Positions 33,532-43,885 of a stretch of DNA of 64,000 nt are shown here, piece after piece; position 1 is the stretch's first letter; every line of letters starts with the position of its first letter. Position numbers and translations under genes: made by a program. The stretch spans positions 1-64,000 of the forward strand of contig JADJOY010000018.1 in the NCBI GenBank assembly GCA_016713535.1, given 5' to 3'. A model generated the notes under the pieces. The model was not told where the DNA came from and did no database searches. It saw only the letters and a program-made list of their open reading frames with translations. This DNA is from Deltaproteobacteria bacterium (GTDB taxonomy: Bacteria > JADJOY01).

Positions 33532-34359
33532 ATGTCCGAGCTCTTCCGCGAATCCTGGGTGCTGATCACCGGCGCGTCGTCGGGGCTGGGCGCCGAGCTC
33601 GCCCGCCAGCTCGCGGCGCGTCACGCCAACCTGGTGCTCACCGCGCGCTCGATCGAGCGTCTCTCCGCGGTCGCCGAGGAGGTGCGCACGCGCCACGGCG
33701 TCGCCATGCACGTGATCTCCGTGGACCTGGCTGCATCGGATGGGCCGGCCAAGCTGATCGCCGAGGTCGAGGCGCTCGGTGTCGCGATCGATCACCTGGT
33801 GAACAATGCCGGGTTCGGGTCGCTCGGCCGCTTCGTCCGGACCCGTCCCGAGCGTGAGACGGAGATGGTGCGTCTCAACTGTGAGGCCGTGGTGTGTCTC
33901 ACGCGACACTTCTTGCCGGGCATGATCGAGCGCGGTCGCGGCGGCGTGATCCAGCTCTCTTCGACCGCGGGACACCAGCCGACGCCGTTCTTCACCACCT
34001 ACGGCGCGACCAAGGCGTTCGTGCTCAGCTTCGCGTCGGCGCTCTCCGCCGAGCTCGCGGGCACCGGTGTGCGGATGATGGCGTTCTGCCCGGGGCCGGT
34101 GCCCACCGGGTTCCAGAAGGCGGCGGGCCTCGCCATCACCGACCTCAAGCGAGGCGGGCTGCGCGCGCGGCTCTCGATGATGGAGGCGCCCGAGGCGGTG
34201 CGGCGTTGCCTGCGCGCCTACGAAGACGGCCGCTCGGTGTACGTGCCGGGCTTCGTCAACCGCGTGATGACCCTCGCCACCAAGCTCGCGCCTCGCGCGC
34301 TGGTGGTGAACGCAGCGGCGCGCTCGCTGTCGGGCGGCGGCCGCGGATCGAAGACGTGA
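33532..34359 (+). CDS. Short-chain dehydrogenase (DltE/YdfG-like)
   Basis: 275 aa. Cofactor motif ITGASSGLGAELARQLA with TARSIERL after beta-2 (Arg favours NADPH), DLAASDGP, NNAGFGSLG, active-site Ser in QLSSTAGHQPTPFFTTYGATK with Tyr and Lys, and CPGPVPTGF. The C-terminal part has the membrane-prone stretch seen in SDRs that reduce long-chain or steroid-like ketones. The stop overlaps the GTG start of the PLP enzyme gene; it heads a three-gene overlapping run. Confidence 0.92.
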   Translation: MSELFRESWVLITGASSGLGAELARQLAARHANLVLTARSIERLSAVAEEVRTRHGVAMHVISVDLAASDGPAKLIAEVEALGVAIDHLVNNAGFGSLGRFVRTRPERETEMVRLNCEAVVCLTRHFLPGMIERGRGGVIQLSSTAGHQPTPFFTTYGATKAFVLSFASALSAELAGTGVRMMAFCPGPVPTGFQKAAGLAITDLKRGGLRARLSMMEAPEAVRRCLRAYEDGRSVYVPGFVNRVMTLATKLAPRALVVNAAARSLSGGGRGSKT

Positions 34360-35579
34360 GCGCCGGGTCGCACGGCGCGGACGAGCTGGCGCACCCGCTG
34401 ACGCGCTACTGGGGTCTCGACCGCGCGCTCACGTTCTTGAACCACGGCTCGTTCGGCGCGTGCCCGAGTGCCGTTCTCGAGGAGCAGTCGCGGCTGCGGG
34501 CGCGCCTCGAGCGCGACCCGGTGCGGTTCATGGCGGGCGAGCTCGAGGGACTCCTGGACGCGGCCCGCGCCGAGCTCGCGGCGTTCGTGGGCGCGGAGGC
34601 CGACGACCTCGCCTTCCTCCACAACGCCACCACCGCCGTGAGCGCGGTGCTGCGCTCGATCGCGTGGCGCGCCGGCGAAGAGGTGCTGATCACCGACCAC
34701 ACCTACAACGCGTGCCGCAACGCCGTGGTCGAGATCGCCGGCGCCGCGGGAGCGAACGTGGTGATCGCGTCGGTCCCGTTCCCGGGCACCACCGAGGAAG
34801 CCGTGCTGGACGCGGTGATGAGCCGCGTGACGGCGCGGACCCGCCTCGCGCTCCTCGACCACATCACCAGCCCGACCGGGCTGGTGATGCCGATCGAGCG
34901 CCTGGTGGGCGAGCTCGCCGCGCGCGGCGTCGACGTCTACGTGGACGGCGCGCACGCTCCCGGCCACGTCCCGCTCGCGATCGAGGCGCTCGGCGCGGCC
35001 TACTACACGGGCAACTGCCACAAGTGGATGTGCGCGCCGAAGGGCGCGGGGTTCCTGTGGGCGCGGCGCGATCGGCAAGCGGACCTGCGGCCGCTGGTGA
35101 TCAGCCACGGCGCCAACTCGCCGCGCACCGATCGCTCGCGCTTTCGTCTCGAGTTCGACTGGCTCGGCACCGACGACGCGACCGCGTTCCTGTGCGTGCC
35201 GGTGGCGATCCGCCACCTCGCGTCGCTGGTGCCGGGTGGCTGGGACGCGATCCGCACCCGCAACCGCGCGATGGCGCTCGCGGGCCGCGCGGCGGTGTGC
35301 GCGGCACTCGGTGTCGAGCCGCCGTGCGAGGAGCGCCTGGTCGGCTGCATGGCGTCGATCCCGCTCCCCGAGGCGCCCGCCGGGCGCGCGCCACACCCGT
35401 GGGGCTGGGATCCTCTCCAGGAGCGGCTGCGCGCCGACGACGCCCTGGACGTGCTGGTGACGAGCTGGCCGCGCCGGCCGAAGCGCCTCGTCCGGATCTC
35501 GGCGCAGCTCTACAACGTCGCGGAGGACTACCAGCGCCTGGCGTCCGCGCTGCCCGCGCAGCTCGCGCGCGAGGCGTGA
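34356..35579 (+). CDS. Class V aminotransferase-fold enzyme, isopenicillin-N-epimerase-like
   Basis: 407 aa, GTG start overlapping the SDR stop. Features are LTFLNHGSFGACP at the N-terminus, LAFLHNATTAVSAVL, the PLP Asp in DVYVDGAHAPGHVPL, and the Schiff-base Lys in YYTGNCHKWMCAPKGAGFL. WPRRPKRLVRISAQLYN near the end is typical of the CefD/EgtE-like group. The group includes epimerases, C-S lyases and desulfurases; no egt, ergothioneine or beta-lactam genes are nearby, so the reaction is not assignable. Confidence 0.9.
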   Translation: MSAGSHGADELAHPLTRYWGLDRALTFLNHGSFGACPSAVLEEQSRLRARLERDPVRFMAGELEGLLDAARAELAAFVGAEADDLAFLHNATTAVSAVLRSIAWRAGEEVLITDHTYNACRNAVVEIAGAAGANVVIASVPFPGTTEEAVLDAVMSRVTARTRLALLDHITSPTGLVMPIERLVGELAARGVDVYVDGAHAPGHVPLAIEALGAAYYTGNCHKWMCAPKGAGFLWARRDRQADLRPLVISHGANSPRTDRSRFRLEFDWLGTDDATAFLCVPVAIRHLASLVPGGWDAIRTRNRAMALAGRAAVCAALGVEPPCEERLVGCMASIPLPEAPAGRAPHPWGWDPLQERLRADDALDVLVTSWPRRPKRLVRISAQLYNVAEDYQRLASALPAQLAREA

Positions 35580-35590
35580 GAGCGGGGGCG

Positions 35591-36445
35591 ATGGAGGCGG
35601 CGACGAGCTCGGAACGGGGTATCGTTCGCCGCGCACGCCGCCCACCGGGGTGGGTCGCGCCGGGGCCGCTGCCGGCGGGACCGGGCGAGCGCGCGGACGG
35701 CTGGCCCGCTGCGGACGAGGACCTCTGCTACCTGTGCGGCGAGTGGCGGATCTTCCAGAAGCTCCGCGGCCACCGCTTCAGCCTCGACGATCTCGCCACC
35801 GCGTGGTTCGCGCTCGAGAGCCTCGGCGAGCGGCGGGTCGAGCGTGCGCTGGACCTCGGCTGTGGCTCGGGCTCGGTGCTGATGATGAGCGCGTGGGCGT
35901 GCGGCGCGGCGCGTGTGGTGGGCGTCGAAGCGCAGGAGGTGAGCGTCGGCCTGGCGCGGCGGTCGATCGCGTGGAACGGGGCCGCCGCGCGCTGCGAGGT
36001 GCGCCACGGCGACCTGCGCGACCCGGTGATGGTGCCGGAGGGCGCGGTGTTCGAGCTCGTCACCGGCACACCGCCCTACATCCCCCTCGGCGACGGGGTG
36101 GTGTCGTCGAAGGTGCAGCGTGGCCCCGCATGCTTCGAGGTGCGTGGCGGGATCGACGACTACATGGCCGCGGCGGCACGGACGCTGGCGCCGGGCGGGG
36201 TCTTCGTGGTGTGCCACTCGCATCCCGCGCGAGTGACCGCGGCCGCGGACCGCGCCGGTCTCGCGATCGTCACCCACCGCGCGATCGTGCCGCGCGAGGG
36301 CCGCGAGCCGCTCTTCTCGGTGTTCGCGCTGGAGCGCGGCGGACGCGCGGCTACCGAGCAACCGCCGCTCGTGGTGCGCGATCGCCACGGCCAGTGGACC
36401 GACGCCTTCCGCGCCGTCCGCCACAGGATGGGCATGCCGGCGTGA
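35591..36445 (+). CDS. Class I SAM-dependent methyltransferase, TrmN6-like
   Basis: 284 aa from ATG 35591 (an in-frame GTG at 35576 overlaps the previous stop). Motif I is ALDLGCGSGSVLMMSAWA, the acidic residue after beta-2 is VGVEAQEVS, and motif IV is VTGTPPYIPLGDG, close to the NPPY of N6-adenine and protein-Gln methyltransferases, with Asn replaced by Thr-Pro. QKLRGHRFSLDDLATAWFA upstream resembles the substrate loop of the tRNA1(Val) A37 enzyme. RNA methylation is the best guess. Confidence 0.82.
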   Translation: MEAATSSERGIVRRARRPPGWVAPGPLPAGPGERADGWPAADEDLCYLCGEWRIFQKLRGHRFSLDDLATAWFALESLGERRVERALDLGCGSGSVLMMSAWACGAARVVGVEAQEVSVGLARRSIAWNGAAARCEVRHGDLRDPVMVPEGAVFELVTGTPPYIPLGDGVVSSKVQRGPACFEVRGGIDDYMAAAARTLAPGGVFVVCHSHPARVTAAADRAGLAIVTHRAIVPREGREPLFSVFALERGGRAATEQPPLVVRDRHGQWTDAFRAVRHRMGMPA

Positions 36446-36474
36446 GGCGCGTACGCCCGAATCGGCGGGCCCTC

Positions 36475-36532
36475 GTAGCGCGGGGGCTCGTCCCCCGCAA
36501 GATCCGCAGCGGGGGACAAGCCCCCGCGCTAC
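36475..36532. repeat. GTAG...CTAC REPIN-like inverted doublet
   Basis: GTAGCGCGGGGGCTCGTCCC on the left and its near inverted copy GGGGACAAGCCCCCGCGCTAC on the right, separated by CGCAAGATCCGCAG. The same doublet is the core of the 46.4-47.2 kb array. Confidence 0.85.
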
Positions 36533-36657
36533 GGCCGCTCCGGTACGCAAGACGGGGTGTGATCGCCGCACGGCCTTACCTGTCGACGTAGTGGCCCCCG
36601 AAACGCCGCCTCGGCTAGCTTGAAGGCCTCTCGCTCGACGGACGTCCGGAGGCCTCG

Positions 36658-38826
36658 ATGGCTCGTACGCATTTCCGCGCCTGCAACCTGTGCGAAGCGA
36701 TGTGCGGCATCGCCATCGACGTCGACGGCGACCGCGTCCTCGCGATCCGCGGCGACAAGGACGACCCGTTCTCCCGCGGCCACATCTGCCCCAAGGCGGT
36801 GGCGCTGCAGGACGTCCACGACGACCCCGACCGCCTCAAGTGGCCGGTGCGCCGCACCACCAGCGGCTGGCAGCGGATCGGCTGGGACGAGGCGTTCGAC
36901 GAGGTCGCGCGCCGCATCCGCGAGATCCAGAGCGCCCACGGCGCGAACGCCGTGGGCCTCTATCTCGGCAACCCCACCGTCCACAACTACGGCTCGATCC
37001 TCTTCGGTCTGCCCTTCATCCAGTCGCTCCGCACCCGCAGTCGCTACTCGGCGACCTCGGTCGACCAGCTCCCGCACATGCTGTCGTCGCTCCAGATGTT
37101 CGGGCACCAGATGCTGCTCACGGTGCCGGACCTCGATCGCACCCAGTTCTTCCTGTGCATCGGCGGCAACCCGGTGGTGTCGAACGGCAGCATCATGACG
37201 GCGCCGGACGTGGCGCACCGCCTCGAGGATCTGCGCAAGCGCGGCGGCCGGCTGGTGGTGGTCGATCCGCGCCGCACCGAGACCGCCGAGCTGGCGGACA
37301 CCCACTACTTCATCCGTCCCGGCACCGACGCGGCGCTCTTGCTCGGGATGCTCCACGTGATGTTCGCTGCTGACAAGATCCGCCTCGGACGGCTCGCCGA
37401 CTTCACCGACGGCCTCGGCACGGTGCGCGATCTGGCGAAGCGCTTCCCGCCGGAGCGCGTCGCCGACTTCACCGGCCTTCCGGCGGAGGAGATCACCAAG
37501 CTCGCGCTCGACTTCTGCGCCGCGCCCTCGGCGATCGCGTACGGGCGCGTCGGCGCCTGCACGCAGGAGTTCGGCGGGCTGGTGGGCTGGTTGCTCACGG
37601 TGATCAACGTCGTCACCGGCAACCTCGACCGGGTGGGCGGGATGATGTTCACCAAGCCCGCGGTCGACTTCGTGGCGATCGCCTCGGCGAGCGGCCAGAC
37701 CGGGCACTACGCCAAGAGCAAGAGCCGCGTCCGTGGGCTGCCCGAGTTCGGCGGTGAGTTCCCGGTCTCGACCTTGGCCGAGGAGATCGAGACGCCGGGT
37801 GACGGCCAGATCAAGGCGCTCGTCACGTCGGCGGGCAACCCGGTGCTCTCGACGCCGAACGGCGCGCGCCTCGCCAAGGCGCTCGACCTGCTCGACTTCA
37901 TGGTGTCGATCGACATCTACGTCAACGAGACCACGCGCCACGCCGACGTCATCCTGCCTCCCACGTTCTCGCTCGAGCACGAGAACTACGACGTGGCGCT
38001 CAGCACGGTCGCGATCCGCAACGTCGCCAAGTACTCGCCGGCGCTCTTCGAGCCGGCCCCCGACACGCGCCACGACTGGCAGATCTTCCTCGAGCTCGCC
38101 TCGCGCCTCGACGCCCGCGGCGGGGCGGCGCAGCGCGCGGCGGTGACCGCCAAGAAGGCGGTGATGTCGCGGCTCGGCGCGAAGGGACTCCTCGACCTGA
38201 TGCTGCGCGCGGGGCCGTACGGTGTGCGGTCGCTGCCGTTCGGGCCGAACCTGTCGGTGGCGAAGGTGGAGGATGCCCCCCACGGCATCGACCTCGGTCC
38301 CCTCGAGCCGTGCTTCCCGGCGCGACTCAACACCAAGAACAAGCGCATCGCGCTGGCGCCCGAGGTGTTCCTGCACGATGTGCCGCGCCTCGACGCGAAG
38401 CTCGACGAGAGCGCCAAGGCGAAGCGCAACGGCGAGCTCAGCCTGATCGGGCGCCGCGACCTGCGCACCAACAACTCGTGGCTGCACAACAGCACGCGGA
38501 TGGTGAAAGGCAAGGACCGCTGCACCTTGCTCATGAACCCGGCCGACGCGAAGAAGCGCAAGCTCGCCGACGGCGCCAGCGTGCGCATCGAGTCGCGCGC
38601 GGGGGCGGTGGTCGCGAAGCTCCAGGTCAGCGACGACATGATGCCGGGCGTGGTGAGTCTTCCCCACGGCTGGGGCCACTCGCTCGAAGGTGTCGAGCTT
38701 CGCGTCGCCCGCGCCCACGCGGGAGTGAGCATCAACGACGTGGTCGACGAGCTGGCGGTGGACCCGCTCTCGGGCACGGCGGTCCTCAACGGCACCCCGG
38801 TGAAGGTCACCGCCGCGCGCGCGTGA
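36658..38826 (+). CDS. Molybdopterin (bis-MGD) oxidoreductase
   Basis: 722 aa, no Tat signal, so cytosolic. An N-terminal 4Fe-4S site is formed by C9, C12, C16 and C44 (CNLCEAMC...HICPK). Molybdopterin domains follow: GWQRIGWDEAFDEVARRI, AVGLYLGNPTVHNYG, the MGD contacts IGGNPVVSNGS and VVVDPRRTETAELADTHYFIRPGTDAALL, VNETTRHADVILPP, and the C-terminal dinucleotide-binding domain NNSWLHNSTRMVKG...LPHGWGH. It resembles the stand-alone dehydrogenase/hydratase group near formate dehydrogenase and BisC-like enzymes. No electron-transfer or membrane subunit gene adjoins it, so the redox partner and substrate are unknown. Confidence 0.92.
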   Translation: MARTHFRACNLCEAMCGIAIDVDGDRVLAIRGDKDDPFSRGHICPKAVALQDVHDDPDRLKWPVRRTTSGWQRIGWDEAFDEVARRIREIQSAHGANAVGLYLGNPTVHNYGSILFGLPFIQSLRTRSRYSATSVDQLPHMLSSLQMFGHQMLLTVPDLDRTQFFLCIGGNPVVSNGSIMTAPDVAHRLEDLRKRGGRLVVVDPRRTETAELADTHYFIRPGTDAALLLGMLHVMFAADKIRLGRLADFTDGLGTVRDLAKRFPPERVADFTGLPAEEITKLALDFCAAPSAIAYGRVGACTQEFGGLVGWLLTVINVVTGNLDRVGGMMFTKPAVDFVAIASASGQTGHYAKSKSRVRGLPEFGGEFPVSTLAEEIETPGDGQIKALVTSAGNPVLSTPNGARLAKALDLLDFMVSIDIYVNETTRHADVILPPTFSLEHENYDVALSTVAIRNVAKYSPALFEPAPDTRHDWQIFLELASRLDARGGAAQRAAVTAKKAVMSRLGAKGLLDLMLRAGPYGVRSLPFGPNLSVAKVEDAPHGIDLGPLEPCFPARLNTKNKRIALAPEVFLHDVPRLDAKLDESAKAKRNGELSLIGRRDLRTNNSWLHNSTRMVKGKDRCTLLMNPADAKKRKLADGASVRIESRAGAVVAKLQVSDDMMPGVVSLPHGWGHSLEGVELRVARAHAGVSINDVVDELAVDPLSGTAVLNGTPVKVTAARA

Positions 38827-38854
38827 CGCCGGGGGGTGCCTATCTCGCGAGTCC

Positions 38855-38973
38855 GTAGGGGCGGGCCCCGTGCCCGCCCGCAGGTGTCTGGCGAGATCGT
38901 CGGGGCGGTCCTCGTGCCCGCCGCAAGTATCAGCAAGAAGATCGTAGGGGCGGGCCCTGTGCCCGCCCGCAGG
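38855..38973. repeat. Three spaced GTAGGGGCGGGCCC palindromes
   Basis: Copies at 38855-38883 and 38944-38973 are near identical (GTAGGGGCGGGCCC...GCCCGCCCGCAGG). A degraded middle copy lies around 38899-38930. They are direct repeats with spacing of about 45 bp, in the gap before the acyl-CoA dehydrogenase gene. Confidence 0.8.
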
Positions 38974-38995
38974 TTCGACCGCGGAGGTGACGGAC

Positions 38996-40736
<1,741 letters not shown>

Positions 40737-40925
40737 GTTGGCCGTCGCGGCGTCGTGCCGGCGGCCGCCTCCGCGGACCGCCTCCGGCGCGCCGCTCCTC
40801 GGCGCGGAGGGTCGCGCGTTGCGCGACCGGCGACACGGTATGGCCTTGCGTCCGCGACGGCGTGGATCGCAGTAGGTCGCCCACAGCGATCCGCGCTGTC
40901 GTCGGCGCCTCGGGCCCGTCGTCTC

Positions 40926-41002
40926 GCCGGGCACGCGACGCGTGCCCCTCCCGAAGAATCGGTTCGGGGGCCGGTCTGGAGGGTGCGCCTCCGGCGCGCC
41001 GC
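40926..41002. repeat. GGGCACGCG...CGTGCCC and CTCCGGCGCG hairpins
   Basis: GCCGGGCACGCGACGCGTGCCCCTCC (40927) and TCTGGAGGGTGCGCCTCCGGCGCGCC (40976), in the same order as in the 30.4-kb composite. They occupy the convergent gap between the acyl-CoA dehydrogenase and the membrane protein gene, whose stop codon adjoins the second hairpin. The rest of 40737-40925 shows no gene. Confidence 0.75.
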
Positions 41003-42830
41003 TCAATCCTTCGTGAAGCGCGGCTGGAAGAGCACCAGTCCCGGTCCGTCGTTCGAGCGCGCGTCGAACCACACCGTCACGACCGCGGCCGCGTCGACCG
41101 GCGTCTCGACGCCGATCCTGTCGTCGCCGCTCCCGATCGTCACCTGCGTCGCCAGCGCGGTATCCGCGTACACCGAGATCGTGCCGAGCGCGGGACGCGC
41201 GGCGCCGTCCCCCGCCTTTGCGCCGAAGACGCGGATCCGATCGAGGCGTGCGGTGAAGCGCACGGCATCGTCTGGAACCGCGAACGTGATGGAGCCGGTC
41301 TTCCGCAGCACCGCCTGGTCACCCTCGAGGACCACCGGCGGGTCGCTCGCGGTGATTCCTTCGCCGCGGGGCACGTTCACGCACGCGATCCGGGGGCCGC
41401 TCCAGACGCCCTCCGGACGCAGCAGCGACGGCGAGTCGAGCGGCACGCCGCACGCGACCGCCGCCGCGGCGAGCTCCGTCGCCGCGGCGAGCGCCGCGCA
41501 CTCGACCAGCCCGCCGTCGCGGGTCAGGAAGTAGGCGTCGGCCGGACACTCGGGAGTGATCAGCGTCGTGGGCTCGAGCTCGAACAGCACGGGCGCTCCG
41601 CACAGCCGCGAGAGCACGGAGGGCTCGCCGGGACGGCTCAGGAAGGCGTGGCGTCGATCGCGCTCGTCGATGCCGAGCGGTGCGATCGTGGCGGGACGGT
41701 GGCCGAGGCAATCACTCGTGGCGAGCGCGTCGACGAGCACCCGCGAGTCGCGCATCTCCCACTCGCGCTCGATCAGCCCGGTCACCGAGTCGTGGGCGAC
41801 GAGCGCCGCCGCCGTGGTGGCGACGGCGAGCACCACCGGGCGAGCGAACCGCGCCGCGCGCGCGGGCACGAGCGCGCTCGCGTCCGCCACGGCGATCCCC
41901 ACCAGCGCCGCGCCCGCCAGGTAGGAGAGCAGGAAGAGGTAGGTGTCGATCGGGAGCGGGAACAGAACTCCCGGGACGAGCCCCGCGACGAGCACGCCCA
42001 CGAGCCCGGCCGTCACGCGCCGCCGCGAGGGGCGCGCGAAGCCGTACACCGCGGCGAGCGCCGCCGCGATCAAGAGCTCCGCCTCGTGGTCGAGCACACC
42101 GCCCAGGTTGCTCACGATCGCGCCGATGCTTGGGTGGTGGCTGCCGGGCGCGCCGGGTGCCTGGACGTGGGCGATCGAGAGCGCCGGCCGCGAGCAGCGC
42201 GCCGGCGCCGATCGCCCCCCACGCGCGCCGCTCGCGCACGCCGAGCGCCGCCGCGAGCACGGCGGCCGCGAGCGGCAAGTTGACCGCGACCTCGAACGAG
42301 CCGAGCGCCGCGATCAGCGCCGCGAGCACCACACCCGCGCGTACGCCGCCGCCGCGCGTGCTCGCCCCGCTCGCTGGCGCCGCCGGCGTGAGCGCGCTCA
42401 GCGCGAGCCCCGCGAAGATCACGTAGAGCTGCGCCGACCACAGCACGATCCAGGTGCCCACCACCGCGATCCGCGGGCTCGCCACGTAGAAGAGCGCGGC
42501 GAGCGCGCCGGCGAGGCGATCCCCCGTGAGCCGCGCGACCCAGCGCGCCAGCACCATCGCGCCCAGCGCGAGCAACGCGAGACCCATCCCGCGCGACACG
42601 AGCCGCGCGTCGAGACCGAGGGCGCCGACCGCCGCGAACACGAGCTTCGCGAGCGGCCGGTAGCGCCCGAGCGTGTCGGGGTTGGCGAAGTCGGTGAGCA
42701 GGTCACCGATGCGCAGCGGACCGAAGAGCCACGCGTAGTCCTCGCGCCACCAGCCGAGCCGAAGCGACGGCGCGAAGCCAGCCAGCACGGCGAGCGTCAC
42801 GGCCACACACATGGCGGCGCCCTCGCGCAT
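41003..42830 (-). CDS. Polytopic membrane protein, GT-C glycosyltransferase-like (frameshifted)
   Basis: About 609 aa joined. From MREGAAMCVAVTLAVLAG (start uncertain; ATG at 42812 or GTG upstream are alternatives) the protein has GWWREDYAWLFGP with acidic residues in the first loop and GRYRPLAKLVFAAVGAL, a pattern of GT-C transferases. Eight to ten hydrophobic helices follow. The frame breaks near 42150-42185 after AGALLAAGALD and resumes with LGGVLDHEAELLIAAALAAVYG. A C-terminal soluble domain of about 230 residues ends LVLFQPRFTKD. A role in transferring lipid-linked sugars across the inner membrane is inferred; the acceptor is unknown. Confidence 0.72.
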
Positions 42831-43009
42831 CGCGGCGGCCTCGCGGGCATCCCGCGGCGCGCCCGCGCGGTGGGTCGATCGATCGTCGGGCGTGACCACG
42901 GAGCCGGTTTGCCAGAGCGCGCGGCCCTCACACAAGCCCGCGATCCGCGCCGATCCGTGCAGCGGCGCACGGTTGCACGTTCGAGGGTCGTGCCGGAAGA
43001 TGGCGCGCC

Positions 43010-43501
43010 ATGAAGCTCTCGCTGCTGGGGGTCGAGGTCGAGCTGCGTCGGCGCCGGCGGCGGGGAGCAGCCGCCGATCCGCGCGCGATCGCCCCCGGCG
43101 ACCCGTACACGCACCTGCCCGCGTGGGTCTTCGCCCGCGACCGCGTGCGGCTCCTGCACGGCGAATCGATCGAGGAGTTCCTCGCCCGCGAGGGTGAATC
43201 GCCGTCCGGCTACGCGCGGGTGCTGGTGACGGGCGAGGGATACCGCCCGGCGAGCGGCGACGGCTCCGTGCTCGGCGTGGCGCTCGAGGACCTCGCGTGC
43301 AACGCGCTCCGCCTCGGCTGTGCGTGGGTGCTGGATCCACGCCCGCTCGGCTTCAGCGGCTTCTCGAGCCGCGCGACCAGCGGCTTCGGCCTGGCACTCG
43401 GCGGTCTCGGCTTCGGCTTAGCGTCGCCCGACGGCACCTTCTCCGAGGGGCTGCACCTGCTCGCGACCGGGCTGGTGCCACGGGGAGATCGCGCGCCGTG
43501 A
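43010..43501 (+). CDS. Hypothetical protein
   Basis: 163 aa. Not recognised. It starts MKLSLLGVEVELRRRRRRGA, a very basic N-terminus, and ends with a Gly/Leu/Phe-rich stretch (GFGLALGGLGFGLA). No membrane helix is convincing. The stop overlaps the GTG of the next gene (GTGA). It heads a plus-strand run of five genes to 46.5 kb, divergent from the GT-C-like gene. Confidence 0.6.
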   Translation: MKLSLLGVEVELRRRRRRGAAADPRAIAPGDPYTHLPAWVFARDRVRLLHGESIEEFLAREGESPSGYARVLVTGEGYRPASGDGSVLGVALEDLACNALRLGCAWVLDPRPLGFSGFSSRATSGFGLALGGLGFGLASPDGTFSEGLHLLATGLVPRGDRAP

Positions 43502-43845
43502 CCGGGTGGTCGGCGCTCGGCCTCTTCCGCACGCGCACCGTTCGCTTTCCGGAGCTCGCGCGTGGCGAGCTCGAGCGCGAAGCGACGGACGCGCGTTCGG
43601 CGCGTCGCGCGGCGGCGGGCGCTGGAGTGGGCGTGATGGTGATGCTCGCGATCGCCGGCGCCTTCGAGCCGAGCCGCGCCGGCGTACTCACGTTCTGCGC
43701 CGGGTGCGCCGCGGCGGGGGGCTTCCGGGCGCGCGGGGTGATCGCGCTGGCGCGGTCCGGCGGGGTCGCCGCCGTCGCCTTCTACGTGACGCTCGTGCTC
43801 GTCGATGCCGCGAGTCACGCCTGGGACTGGGTGGCCGCGCGTTGA
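43498..43845 (+). CDS. Small membrane protein
   Basis: 115 aa from GTG overlapping the previous stop. Two or three hydrophobic segments are seen: AGAGVGVMVMLAIAGAF, AGVLTFCAGCAAAGG and VAAVAFYVTLVLVDAA. The N-terminus LGLFRTRTVRFPELARGELE is soluble. No family recognised; the context suggests an accessory to the adjacent envelope genes. Confidence 0.6.
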   Translation: MTGWSALGLFRTRTVRFPELARGELEREATDARSARRAAAGAGVGVMVMLAIAGAFEPSRAGVLTFCAGCAAAGGFRARGVIALARSGGVAAVAFYVTLVLVDAASHAWDWVAAR

Positions 43846-43885
43846 CGGAGCGTGCCCGCGCGACCGCCGTGACGTGACGCCTCCG

